A stretch of 64,000 bases of DNA from the NCBI GenBank assembly GCA_965202915.1, contig OZ241847.1:1984001-2048000 (forward strand), read 5' to 3'. This DNA is from G965202915 sp965202915. GTDB lineage: Bacteria; Pseudomonadota; Gammaproteobacteria; Eutrophobiales; Eutrophobiaceae. Position numbers and translations under genes: made by a program. Of the stretch, positions 28,675 to 40,167 are shown piece by piece. The notes beneath the pieces are model-generated. The model was given only the letters and a program-made list of their open reading frames with translations, was not told the origin of the DNA and searched no databases. Each line of letters starts with the position of its first letter. Positions within the stretch are counted from its first letter, which is position 1.

Positions 28675-29606
28675 TGCAATTGCGCCCAAAAGACTATCTC
28701 CAAACCAGGGACGGTTTATTTTGTGCCGTCGTTCACCACACCCTCGAACAAAACCGCGTACCGGTCACGCCCAGATACCACCGCGACCAGGGCGGGCGCC
28801 TGCACAAGCTGCAAGGTGCCGCCACGTTGCCCGGCGACGCTCAGCGCCAATATATTTGCCACAGCCAATTTGCCGACGTTCGCTTGCATGCCGTCCCCCT
28901 GGCCGATATAAAAACCATCTGGCAACCGGAACCGGGCCTGCGGCGCTTATTACACGCCCGCGATCCGGACCCCAAACAGCGTGACGCCATCGCTTGCATA
29001 CGATTGCTGTTGGCCGGCGGCGTACCGATGGAACGACTCGGAATCACCGGTTCCCTGTTGATCGGCGCCCATAACCAACATTCCGATATCGATCTGGTCG
29101 TGTATGGCCGCAGGCATTTCTTCACCCTGCGCGCCCACGTTCAACAACTGCTGACCGCCGGCAAACTATCGTCGCTCAATCGTACCGACTGGCGCCGCGC
29201 GTATGCCCGCCGTAATTGCGCACTCAGCTTCGACCAATACCTCGCCCATGAGCAAAGAAAAGGCAATAAATTCATATCCGGCCGCAGCCGAATCGATCTC
29301 AGCCTGCTACCGCTGGCCGCTGAATCCATCGCCGAAAACGGCCCGTTTGTCAAACAGGGGTTCACCGCGTTAACCGCCACCGTGTTGGACGATCAATACA
29401 GCTATGACTATCCCGCACGCTATCGGGTCGATCATGCTGGCATTTCCGAGATTGTAAGTTATACTGCCACCTACGCCGGTCAGGCACTGGCAGGTGAAAC
29501 AATCGAAGCCGCCGGCCATATCGAACAGGACGCCGCCGGCAAACGACGACTGCTGATCGGCACCAGCCGGGCGGCTGCAAACGAATATATAAGGATCAAA
29601 TCATAA
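28674..29606 (+). CDS. Nucleotidyltransferase-fold protein
   Basis: A 310-residue protein with a central nucleotidyltransferase signature, GSLLIGAHNQHSDIDLVVYG (about residues 123-142), where the G-S and D-x-D positions would bind nucleotide and metal. The domain is flanked by an N-terminal beta-rich region (MQLRPKDYLQTRDGLFCAVV) and a C-terminal strand-rich region. Similar proteins occur in bacteria and archaea with no firm substrate. ATG 28674 overlaps the tag stop. Its own TAA overlaps the apparent asnS start. Confidence 0.8.
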   Translation: MQLRPKDYLQTRDGLFCAVVHHTLEQNRVPVTPRYHRDQGGRLHKLQGAATLPGDAQRQYICHSQFADVRLHAVPLADIKTIWQPEPGLRRLLHARDPDPKQRDAIACIRLLLAGGVPMERLGITGSLLIGAHNQHSDIDLVVYGRRHFFTLRAHVQQLLTAGKLSSLNRTDWRRAYARRNCALSFDQYLAHEQRKGNKFISGRSRIDLSLLPLAAESIAENGPFVKQGFTALTATVLDDQYSYDYPARYRVDHAGISEIVSYTATYAGQALAGETIEAAGHIEQDAAGKRRLLIGTSRAAANEYIRIKS

Positions 29607-31006
29607 ACACTCAACAACCTCGGCCGGCCATCACCAGGATTGCCCAAATACTGGCTTCCACCGAAGCCCGCGACGCGATCGCGGTCGCCGGCTGGGTCAG
29701 AACCCGGCGCGACAGCAAGGACTTTTCATTCATTGAACTCAATGACGGTTCCTGCCTGGCCAATATCCAAATCATAGCCGACGCCGACACCGACAACTAT
29801 GACGCAATAGCCCAGCTATCCACCGGCTCGTCCATTATCGCGAGCGGGCGTTTATTGGCGTCACCGGGGCGCCAACAAAAATGGGAAATACAGGCGCGTT
29901 CCATTGACCTTATCGGTCCCGCGCCGGCCGATTTTCCACTGCAAAAAAAACGCCATGGCGACGAATACCTCAGGAGCATCGCCCATCTGCGTCCCCGCAC
30001 CAACAAATACAGTGCAATCTTTCGCATTCGTTCGGAACTGTCTTTTGCCATCCACCAGTTTTTCCACCGGCGCGGCTTCCACTGGATACACACGCCGATC
30101 ATCACCGGTTCCGATTGCGAAGGCGCGGGCGAGATGTTTCAAGTAACCACGTTGGACCTGGAGCAACCGCCGCAACGTGACGGCAAGGTCGATTTTGGCG
30201 CCGACTTCTTTGGCAAACCGGCCAGCCTGACCGTTTCCGGTCAACTTGCGGTCGAGTCCTTTTGTTTAAGTCTCGGCAACGTGTACACCTTTGGCCCCAC
30301 GTTCCGGGCGGAAAACTCCAATACCAGCCGGCACATGGCCGAATTCTGGATGATAGAACCGGAAATGGCCTTTGCCGATCTCAATCAAGACATGGACCTG
30401 GCCGAGGCATTCATTCAATATCTGCTCCGCCATGCGATGGAACAATGCAGTCAAGACCTGGAATTATTTGCAAAATACGTCGACAAAAACCTGATGAATA
30501 CCCTGGAAAACATAACAAGCGGGCGTTTTATCCGGTTATCCTATACCGAGGCGGTCAGGATTTTACAACAGGCAAACAAAACCTTTGACTACCCGCCCGC
30601 GTGGGGCAAAGACCTGCAATCCGAACACGAACGCTATCTCACCGAACAACACTTTAAGCGACCGGTGATTGTCCATGACTATCCCAAGGACATCAAGGCC
30701 TTCTATATGCGGCTTAACGATGATGAAAAAACCGTCGCGGCGATGGACGTATTAGTCCCGGTGATAGGGGAAATCATAGGCGGCAGTCAGCGTGAAGAAA
30801 GACTCGAACCATTACGGCACCGGATCGATGAATCCGGCTTTGACCAGGCCGATTACTGGTGGTATCTGGACACCCGCAGATACGGCACAGTGCCACACGC
30901 CGGTTTTGGTCTCGGTTTTGAACGCCTGCTCATGCTGGTATCCGGGTTGGGCAACATTCGTGACGTGATCCCGTTTCCCAGAACCCCGAAGCATCTGGAA
31001 TTTTGA
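29603..31006 (+). CDS. asnS: Asparaginyl-tRNA synthetase
   Basis: Class II aminoacyl-tRNA synthetase that charges tRNA-Asn. The OB-fold anticodon domain begins VAGWVRTRRDSK. Motif 2 is FRAENSNTSRHM and motif 3 GFGLGFERL; LRPRTN and GEIIGGSQREERL also fit. No ATG, GTG or TTG occurs in frame before 29855, which is inside the OB fold. ATA 29603-29605 has AAGGA seven bases upstream, overlaps the previous stop, and gives 467 residues, almost the E. coli length of 466. The start therefore appears to be ATA (ATG to ATA), unless the base is a sequencing error. Confidence 0.95.
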   Translation: MNTQQPRPAITRIAQILASTEARDAIAVAGWVRTRRDSKDFSFIELNDGSCLANIQIIADADTDNYDAIAQLSTGSSIIASGRLLASPGRQQKWEIQARSIDLIGPAPADFPLQKKRHGDEYLRSIAHLRPRTNKYSAIFRIRSELSFAIHQFFHRRGFHWIHTPIITGSDCEGAGEMFQVTTLDLEQPPQRDGKVDFGADFFGKPASLTVSGQLAVESFCLSLGNVYTFGPTFRAENSNTSRHMAEFWMIEPEMAFADLNQDMDLAEAFIQYLLRHAMEQCSQDLELFAKYVDKNLMNTLENITSGRFIRLSYTEAVRILQQANKTFDYPPAWGKDLQSEHERYLTEQHFKRPVIVHDYPKDIKAFYMRLNDDEKTVAAMDVLVPVIGEIIGGSQREERLEPLRHRIDESGFDQADYWWYLDTRRYGTVPHAGFGLGFERLLMLVSGLGNIRDVIPFPRTPKHLEF

Positions 31007-31081
31007 TCCCGGCCTTATCCATATCAGCTAATCGCCGGTATCGGGTGTGCCCCGAATGAACAACCTATTGAGCGATCACAG

Positions 31082-32146
31082 TTAGGCCGCCCGGCTTAAT
31101 CGAAACAGGATGAAGCCGGCAAATAACGCCGGCGGCAGTACGATGCTGATAAACGGCGGCACGCCATAGACGATTCCAAGGCTGCCGGAGATCTGGGTCA
31201 TGACGTGGTAAACAATGCCGACCAATGCCCCTACGAAGACCCGCTGTCCCACGGAAGTCCCGCGGGCGCTGATTTTGACGAACGCAAAGGCCAAAAGCAG
31301 CATGATCAGAATGGAAAACGGATGGATTATTTTCGACCATAAGGCCTGCTGATAGAGGGCGCTGTTTTGATTGTTCGATTGCAGATAGTCTATATGGTTG
31401 ATTAGTCTCCAAATCGATAAATACCGGGGCCTGATGATGATCAGGTTGATGATCTCCGGGTTCAATATCGCCTCCCAGGTGGCTGATTTTATCGCCCAAC
31501 TTTCCACTCGATTTTGCCCCAGGCGGGTCTTTTTAATATCATACAAAATCCATTTGCCATCGGTGTATTCCGCGGTCTGCGCATAAACGCTGGTTCGAAG
31601 CCGGTGATCGTCAAACTCATAAATATGGATATCTTTGACTTTGTCGCCGGGCAGGATGGTTTTGATGTTGATAAAACTATTACCGTCCCTGGACCAGAAC
31701 CCGTCCTGGGTCTTGAGCGTGATCTGGCTTTTTAACGCAACCGAACGAAGGTATTTGGCCTTTTGTTCGGTGACCGCGACAATGGATTCGCCAATAACAA
31801 AGCCGAGCAGCACCAGTAATAAGCCGGGCTTGATAAATGCCAGCGCCAAGCGATATTGTGATACGCCGGCAGTGCGGATCACTACCAATTCACTGCTGTT
31901 TGCCAGTATGCCCAAGGTCGCCATTGCGGCGATCACCGCGATGACCGGCAGCAGACTGTATATCAACCGGGGAGTGATCAGTGCCACGTATTGAATTGCC
32001 TGGATGACTCCGTAGTTGCCGCGGCCGGTATCATTGAGCTCATCCACCAGAGCGACGAATACGAATATGGATAGCAGCACCAGCAGCACCAGCAGCACCA
32101 TGCCGAGCAGTGTTTTGCCTATATATCGGTCGAGTATCGAGAGCAT
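31082..32146 (-). CDS. lptG: LPS export ABC transporter permease LptG
   Basis: Inner-membrane subunit of the LptB2FG transporter that extracts LPS for transport to the outer membrane. The 354 residues have the YjgP/YjgQ layout: two N-terminal and four C-terminal membrane segments around a periplasmic beta-jellyroll domain. It starts MLSILDRYIGKTLLG and ends in VGIVYHVMTQISGSLGIVYG and PALFAGFILFRLSRAA. It is downstream of lptF with a 21-bp gap, so probably one operon. Confidence 0.95.
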   Translation of the reverse strand: MLSILDRYIGKTLLGMVLLVLLVLLSIFVFVALVDELNDTGRGNYGVIQAIQYVALITPRLIYSLLPVIAVIAAMATLGILANSSELVVIRTAGVSQYRLALAFIKPGLLLVLLGFVIGESIVAVTEQKAKYLRSVALKSQITLKTQDGFWSRDGNSFINIKTILPGDKVKDIHIYEFDDHRLRTSVYAQTAEYTDGKWILYDIKKTRLGQNRVESWAIKSATWEAILNPEIINLIIIRPRYLSIWRLINHIDYLQSNNQNSALYQQALWSKIIHPFSILIMLLLAFAFVKISARGTSVGQRVFVGALVGIVYHVMTQISGSLGIVYGVPPFISIVLPPALFAGFILFRLSRAA

Positions 32147-32167
32147 GGCCGGGATAGTATCGACGGT

Positions 32168-33247
32168 TTACGGTTGCCGCTTGCGCCGGTACCCAATTAG
32201 GGGGAAATAATATAGTCCGGCCATACCGCCGAGGAATAACAGATGCGCCCACCATAATCCGATATGGGACGGCACCAGGTCGCGTTGTATCAAATTAGTG
32301 CCGACGCTGAGCAGGTTGCTGTATATAAGATATACCAGGACCGTGGCGACGAACGGGATGAAAATCTTCTCGCCCAGCAGAAACGGGCTTAACAAGACCG
32401 CAAATAACGCCAATAGTACCGATGAAATAATCAACCCCAATCGCCAGTGCATTTCGGCGCCGTGCTCCGGAACATTGGAACCCCATAACGCGCTGAAAGG
32501 CAGGGATTCGACATCGGTGCGTCTTGCTTCGACTTCGCTTTGTTCAAGCAAGACCGCATAGGTTTGATATTCGGTGATCTGATAGTCGATCAGGCCCGGT
32601 TGGCCGAAATAATGGCGGCCGTTTTCAAACAGGATAAAGCGGTCTTCGGTATCCCGGTAGCGTTCCAGACGCGCGCCGGCGGCCTTTAGAATGGTTAATT
32701 TGTCGTTCTTGTTCAGCCGCAGGAACACGTTCTGCATGGTTTGTTTGTCGTCGGCAAATTTTTCCACGTATATGACTTGCTTGCCGCCGCTAAATTCTTT
32801 GAATTGTCCCGCGGTTATTCCCGATACGTCCGCTTCCCGGCGGACTTTTTCCTTGAGCAGTTCGATTTTTACCTCGGCCCAGGGGGCGAGATAGATGCCT
32901 ATCAGCGCGACAAACAGTGCGTACCCGAGGGCAAAACGCAGGGTGATCATGATCTGAAAACGCCGACCCATTCCGGCCGCGGATAACACCACCAACTCGC
33001 GGTCGCGGGCCATCCGGGCAAAGGTCAGCAATACCGTAAATAATAACGTCACCGGCAGGATTTTGGGTAGCGTCGCCAATATCTTATACCCCAGCATCGT
33101 TATGACCATATCGCCGGGTAGTTTGCCTGCCGCGGCATCGCTAAGAAACCGGGCCAATTTATCACTGGAGAGAATCAGGATCAGTAAACCCAGGGTCCAG
33201 ACTAATTTCCAGGCCAGTTCTCGATAGATATAATGTTTTAGTACCAA
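32168..33247 (-). CDS. lptF: LPS export ABC transporter permease LptF
   Basis: Partner permease of LptG, 359 residues, with the same two-plus-four membrane layout and a central periplasmic domain (FKEFSGGKQVIYVEK, then the FILFENGRHYFG strand). The N-terminus VLKHYIYRELAWKLVWT is typical. The start is TTG 33247; no ATG lies in a better place. It is divergent from pepA, with the DUF1640-like gene and its direct repeats between them. Confidence 0.94.
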   Translation of the reverse strand: MVLKHYIYRELAWKLVWTLGLLILILSSDKLARFLSDAAAGKLPGDMVITMLGYKILATLPKILPVTLLFTVLLTFARMARDRELVVLSAAGMGRRFQIMITLRFALGYALFVALIGIYLAPWAEVKIELLKEKVRREADVSGITAGQFKEFSGGKQVIYVEKFADDKQTMQNVFLRLNKNDKLTILKAAGARLERYRDTEDRFILFENGRHYFGQPGLIDYQITEYQTYAVLLEQSEVEARRTDVESLPFSALWGSNVPEHGAEMHWRLGLIISSVLLALFAVLLSPFLLGEKIFIPFVATVLVYLIYSNLLSVGTNLIQRDLVPSHIGLWWAHLLFLGGMAGLYYFPLIGYRRKRQP

Positions 33248-33371
33248 TTATTTATCCGCTTTGACGGTAAACTGTTCGTGCCATAATGGAAACCGCGGGG
33301 CACACCAACGGCGTTTTACAATTTTGACAAAATTTGGCAATAATTACATTTAAAAACACTGGGGCAAGATT

Positions 33372-33445
33372 GGGTCCACTATCGCATTTTTTGTTGTTAT
33401 CAATAAACCTGTATGGGTGTTTTGAACCCAAACCCTTTGTCGGGA
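33372..33445. repeat. Direct repeat flanking the DUF1640-like gene, copy A
   Basis: A 74-bp segment (starting GGGTCCACTATCGCATTTT) recurs in the same orientation at 33966-34039 with about three quarters identity. Shared blocks include CCACTAT, AACCTGTA, GGGT, CCCAAAC and TCGGGA. Copy A lies between lptF and the small gene's 3' end. Confidence 0.75.
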
Positions 33446-33571
33446 AGAAAAGCCTGGTATTTGAGTAGCCAACCCCGATGCCGGGCGACGTCGACGAATT
33501 TTAGGTTGAAGACAGTCGGGTCGTCAAATAGCCCCCCAAGGGCCCCAGGAGGCATAAATACCCAGGGGGCA

Positions 33572-33895
33572 CTACGAAAGCAACCCGACCATCAACGCTG
33601 CCAGCGCCGCCACCACGCCGACCCCAAACCCGGCTATCCATTTGATGAGTTCATCCTTGCTCTGTGTGATTTTGACGTCCATCCTGGCAAGCTCGGCCTT
33701 GAGATTGGCTTCCACCCTGGCGATTTCGGCCTTGAGATCAGCATCCACCCCGGTCAGGTTGTCCTTGCTTGCCAAATTTTCGCTCAGCAGCATCATCTGC
33801 TCATCGGCCAGGGCCTCCGCCTGTTGCTCGGTAAAACCCTTCTCCGTTAAATGCTTGATGTAGCGGTGGGTATCAAATGTGCTGACTGTGTTCAT
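33572..33895 (-). CDS. DUF1640-like coiled-coil membrane protein
   Basis: A 107-residue protein. ATG 33895 begins MNTVSTFDTHRYIKHLTEKGF, followed by TEQQAEALADEQ, a long charged coiled coil with a repeated pattern (DLKAEIARVEANLKAELARMD) and a C-terminal membrane helix (WIAGFGVGVVAALAALMVG). This is the layout of DUF1640/CCDC90-type proteins, common in bacteria with no settled role. It sits between two direct repeats in the lptF-pepA promoter region, which suggests it was inserted or the flanks were duplicated. Confidence 0.8.
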   Translation of the reverse strand: MNTVSTFDTHRYIKHLTEKGFTEQQAEALADEQMMLLSENLASKDNLTGVDADLKAEIARVEANLKAELARMDVKITQSKDELIKWIAGFGVGVVAALAALMVGLLS

Positions 33896-33965
33896 CGTTA
33901 TCCTATGCCTCCGAGGCGCATAACCAATACTACCACGATTGCCACCGCGCAACAATCGACCGTAT

Positions 33966-34039
33966 GGGGCCACTATTGCATTTTCTGTTATTATCGACGA
34001 ACCTGTACGGGTATTTTCGGCCCAAACAATCCATCGGGA
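33966..34039. repeat. Direct repeat flanking the DUF1640-like gene, copy B
   Basis: Second copy of the 74-bp segment, starting GGGGCCACTATTGCATTTT. It lies 56 bp before the pepA start, so it probably contains part of the pepA promoter. Confidence 0.75.
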
Positions 34040-34094
34040 CGTTTTCGAGTTAGAATCGAAACTTATTCAAATCGACTGAAATAATTACAAGACT

Positions 34095-35588
34095 ATGACT
34101 ATTGAATTTAATATAAAAAGCGGTAATCCTGAAAAACAGCGCACGGCCTGCGTGATCATCGGTATTTACGAGTCAAAAAAATTGACCCGGGCGGCAAAGA
34201 TCGTCGACACGGTCAGTAAAAAATACCTTTCCAATATTATCCGACGGGGCGATATGGATGGTCGCAAGAACCAAACCTTATTATTGCACGGCGTCCCCGG
34301 CATCATTGCCGACCGGGTGTTGTTAATCGGTTGTGGCAGGGAAAGGGAAATCGATGACGCCTGCTTTCGCCAAATCATCGCCGACAGTGTTAAGGCGCTG
34401 AATCAGAGTGGCGCCGGCGACGCGGTCAGTTATCTGACCGAGTTAAACATCGCCGGCCGCGATTATTATTGGAAAATTAAGCAGGCGGTGTTAACCGCCT
34501 CGGCCCAGCTTTACCGATTCACTGAGTTTAAATCGGACAAAAAGAACGACCGCGGGAGATTGCGCAAAATGACGTTCACGGTGCCGACTCGGCGCGAACT
34601 CAATGCCGCTGAGAACGCCCTCAATGAAGGCAACGCGGTGGCCAATGGCGTCGAGTTGACCCGCAACCTGGCCAACCGACCGGCAAATGTCTGCACGCCC
34701 GGCTATCTCGCCAGGCAAGCCAAACAGTTGGGCAAGCACCACCCGGCGCTGGAGGTCGACGTGCTCGATGAAGTCGATATGAAAAAGCTGGGTATGGGCA
34801 GTCTGCTCTCGGTCACCCAGGGATCGGCTGAATCTGCCAAATTGATCACGATTGAATATAAGGGCGCCAAAAAGGAAAAATCCATTGTGCTGGTGGGCAA
34901 AGGGGTCACCTTCGATACCGGCGGCATTTCCATCAAACCGGCCGCGGCAATGGATGAGATGAAGTTCGATATGTGCGGTGCGGCGTCGGTGTTTGGCACC
35001 ATGCGGGCGGTCGCGGAACTGGCGCTTCCAATTAACGTCGTCGCTATTGTGCCGGCAACCGAAAACATGCCCGGCGGGCGGGCGACCAAGCCCGGCGATA
35101 TCGTCACCAGTTTATCAGGTCAGACCATAGAAATATTAAATACCGACGCCGAAGGCAGATTGATTCTGTGTGACGCGCTGACTTACGGCAAAAAATATAA
35201 TCCCGCCGTGGTGATAGATATCGCCACCCTCACCGGTGCCTGCGTTATTGCGTTGGGCTCGCACGCCAGCGGCTTGATGAGCAATGACAAGTTGTTGGCG
35301 AAGGCGCTGTTAAAAGCCGGCGAAATCAGCGGCGACCGCGCCTGGGAATTGCCCATATGGAACGATTATCAACAACAGCTTAACAGCCCGTTTGCGGATA
35401 TGGCCAATATTGGCGGCCGCGAAGCCGGCGCAATCACCGCGGGTTGTTTTTTGGCGCGTTTTACCAAGGATTATAGCTGGGCGCACCTGGATATCGCCGG
35501 CACCGCCTGGAAATCGGGCAAACAAAAGGGCGCGACCGGCAGACCGGTGCGGTTGTTGACCCAGTATATTATCGACAGGTGCGGGTGA
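34095..35588 (+). CDS. pepA: Leucyl aminopeptidase
   Basis: Cytosolic M17 metallopeptidase with two metal ions that trims N-terminal residues; in some bacteria PepA also acts as a DNA-binding architectural factor. The 497 residues include VGKGVTFDTGGISIKP with a metal-binding Lys/Asp pair, and NTDAEGRL, the M17 signature. ADMANIGGREAGAI is near the end. ATG 34095 follows copy B of the direct repeat. holC starts four bases after its stop. Confidence 0.96.
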   Translation: MTIEFNIKSGNPEKQRTACVIIGIYESKKLTRAAKIVDTVSKKYLSNIIRRGDMDGRKNQTLLLHGVPGIIADRVLLIGCGREREIDDACFRQIIADSVKALNQSGAGDAVSYLTELNIAGRDYYWKIKQAVLTASAQLYRFTEFKSDKKNDRGRLRKMTFTVPTRRELNAAENALNEGNAVANGVELTRNLANRPANVCTPGYLARQAKQLGKHHPALEVDVLDEVDMKKLGMGSLLSVTQGSAESAKLITIEYKGAKKEKSIVLVGKGVTFDTGGISIKPAAAMDEMKFDMCGAASVFGTMRAVAELALPINVVAIVPATENMPGGRATKPGDIVTSLSGQTIEILNTDAEGRLILCDALTYGKKYNPAVVIDIATLTGACVIALGSHASGLMSNDKLLAKALLKAGEISGDRAWELPIWNDYQQQLNSPFADMANIGGREAGAITAGCFLARFTKDYSWAHLDIAGTAWKSGKQKGATGRPVRLLTQYIIDRCG

Positions 35589-35591
35589 TTG

Positions 35592-36023
35592 ATGCCCAGG
35601 GTTGATTTTTATATCCTGCCCAAGGCAACCGACCGGCGGCGCTTTCTCGGCCAGTTGACCGGCAAAATCTGGGGTTCGGGTAATACGGTTTATATACACG
35701 CGGACTCGGAAACCGAGGCCGACGTGCTGGACGAATCGCTATGGACCTATCGCGATATCAGTTTTCTGCCGCATGAGAAAATGGCCGACGGTGAACAGAA
35801 ATCCGAGGCACCGATCACCATTGGTTGGCGTGACGTTGTTGCCGGGCGGGCGGACGTGTTGATCAACCTGGCCGGGGAGGTACCCGAATTTGCCGATGAT
35901 TTTAACCGCATTGTTGAAATAGCGGGCGGTGATGAGCACCAAAAACAAATGGCGCGCCAACGATATCGGTATTATCGCCGGCAAAATTATGAACTGCATG
36001 ATCATAATATCGACGTTTTATAA
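35592..36023 (+). CDS. holC: DNA polymerase III chi subunit
   Basis: A 143-residue chi subunit, which links the clamp loader to single-strand-binding protein. The start MPRVDFYILPKATDRRRFLGQL and the SLWTYRDISFLPHEK block are characteristic. ATG 35592 is chosen over the adjacent TTG 35589. The pepA-holC-valS order is standard in gammaproteobacteria; here one extra gene follows, overlapping by one base. Confidence 0.92.
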   Translation: MPRVDFYILPKATDRRRFLGQLTGKIWGSGNTVYIHADSETEADVLDESLWTYRDISFLPHEKMADGEQKSEAPITIGWRDVVAGRADVLINLAGEVPEFADDFNRIVEIAGGDEHQKQMARQRYRYYRRQNYELHDHNIDVL

Positions 36024-36397
36024 TGGCTATCAGCAATCGAAGAAAACGTCCCGATCCGTCCCTGCTGAGACGAATCGGAGAGCTTGAGACCTTATTGGAG
36101 CAACAAAAACAGCAACGCTTAAAAAGGGCCGCAGTCAAGCCCAAGGCACGGGCGGAGGAAATACCGGTGCTGTATGACGTGGTTACCGAGGAATCCATTG
36201 CGGCCCGAGACAAGGCGTTACGTCAAGCCGGGCAACCGGTCGGTGACGCCAGGCTCCGGGATATTATCGGCCGGGTTGACCAGGACGCCGGCAGTGATCT
36301 GGAGCAATTCATTAAGATATTAAAAAACGGTATAATAGATGAATTGAAAACTGATCTGATCAAAGAATTAAAGCCCCCCAAGAGAGAACCCAACTAG
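36023..36397 (+). CDS. Conserved-looking hypothetical protein between holC and valS
   Basis: A 124-residue hydrophilic, charged and probably helical protein (PDPSLLRRIGELETLLEQQKQ; then EIPVLYDVV). I do not recognise a family. The start overlaps the holC stop (TAATG) and the gene lies in the holC-valS operon, so a replication-linked or translation-linked role is possible but unsupported. A C-terminal helix (LEQFIKILKNGIIDELKTDL) might mediate oligomerisation. Confidence 0.75.
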   Translation: MAISNRRKRPDPSLLRRIGELETLLEQQKQQRLKRAAVKPKARAEEIPVLYDVVTEESIAARDKALRQAGQPVGDARLRDIIGRVDQDAGSDLEQFIKILKNGIIDELKTDLIKELKPPKREPN

Positions 36398-36444
36398 CCT
36401 GTTGCCGCTCCCGCCCCGCGCCGCAATAACAAGCGATTTCCAGC

Positions 36445-39243
<2,799 letters not shown>

Positions 39244-39244
39244 A

Positions 39245-39937
39245 ATGTTGGAAACAATAAAAGAAGAAATACAAGTGGTCTTTGAACGCGACCCGGCGGC
39301 CCGGTCGGTGCTGGAGACCATTTTCACCTGTCCGGGGTTCCAGGCAATCCTGTTACATCGCGTCAACTACTGCTTATGGCGGCATAAATTCCATTTACTG
39401 GCCCGCGTCGCCGCCCATATCTCTCGGTTCTTAACCGGCATCGAGATTCATCCGGGAGCGCAAATTGGCCGGTATTTCTTTATCGATCACGGCATGGGTA
39501 TTGTGATTGGTGAGACCTCCGAGATTGGCGATAATGTATCGATCTATCACGGCGTGACCCTGGGCGGCACCACCTGGCAAAAGGGCAAACGCCATCCGAC
39601 CCTGGAGGACAACGTTGTTGTCGGCGCCGGCGCCAAAATATTGGGGCCGATCACCATAGGCGCGGATTCGCGCATCGGTTGTAACGCGGTGGTGGTAAAA
39701 GACATACCCCCCGGTTCAACCGTCGTCGGCGTTCCCGGGCACGTGATCATCAACCGTGCTGCGACGGACAAACACGCCCGGCGTGAGGCAATGGCAAAAA
39801 AGATCGGCTTTACCGCCTATGCCGCCAGTAAAGACATGCCCGACCCAATCCAGAATGCCCTCGATTCGATTCTGGATCATATGCACAGACTTGAGGCAAA
39901 CCTGGAACAGCTTAAAGACAACAAACCCAAAGAGTGA
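39245..39937 (+). CDS. cysE: Serine O-acetyltransferase
   Basis: Acetylates L-serine with acetyl-CoA, the first step of cysteine synthesis and a supplier of sulfur for Fe-S assembly. The 230-residue protein has an N-terminal helical part ([24 protein letters not shown]) and a left-handed hexapeptide beta-helix with [20 protein letters not shown] and HGVTLGG. It is shorter than E. coli CysE (about 273) and resembles the EpsC/CysE type. It sits immediately downstream of valS and convergent with the giant surface-protein gene. Confidence 0.93.
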   Translation: MLETIKEEIQVVFERDPAARSVLETIFTCPGFQAILLHRVNYCLWRHKFHLLARVAAHISRFLTGIEIHPGAQIGRYFFIDHGMGIVIGETSEIGDNVSIYHGVTLGGTTWQKGKRHPTLEDNVVVGAGAKILGPITIGADSRIGCNAVVVKDIPPGSTVVGVPGHVIINRAATDKHARREAMAKKIGFTAYAASKDMPDPIQNALDSILDHMHRLEANLEQLKDNKPKE

Positions 39938-40098
39938 TTTCCGGGCGGGGTTTTTCTCAAGACAGCGTGGCAATCCGCCTCGGTGTCTGCGCTTCTCCAT
40001 TACCGCTACCGAGGTGACGCGGCCTGGGTTGGAGCACTGGATTCTCGACGAGCCCATCAGGCAACGGATAACCGGGATAAGTCCGGGATGCAGTATGC

Positions 40099-40161
40099 CC
40101 GGCACCGGGTGTTTATGCCCTTGGGTATTTATGCCCTCTGGGTGCTTGTGCCCGGTGCCGG
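40099..40161. terminator. Inverted repeat downstream of the surface-protein gene
   Basis: CCGGCACCGGG (40099-40109) pairs with CCCGGTGCCGG (40151-40161) over a 41-base loop made of short near-repeats of TTTATGCCCT. It lies just past the stop of the minus-strand giant gene and between two convergent genes, so a termination or mRNA-stabilising role is plausible. There is no clear T-run. The rest of 39938-40167 shows no gene. Confidence 0.4.
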
Positions 40162-40167
40162 ACGCCG

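Noticed and set aside
33413..33850. + strand 145-residue frame in the lptF-pepA gap
   Set aside because: It is antisense to the DUF1640-like gene and its amino-acid composition is not protein-like.
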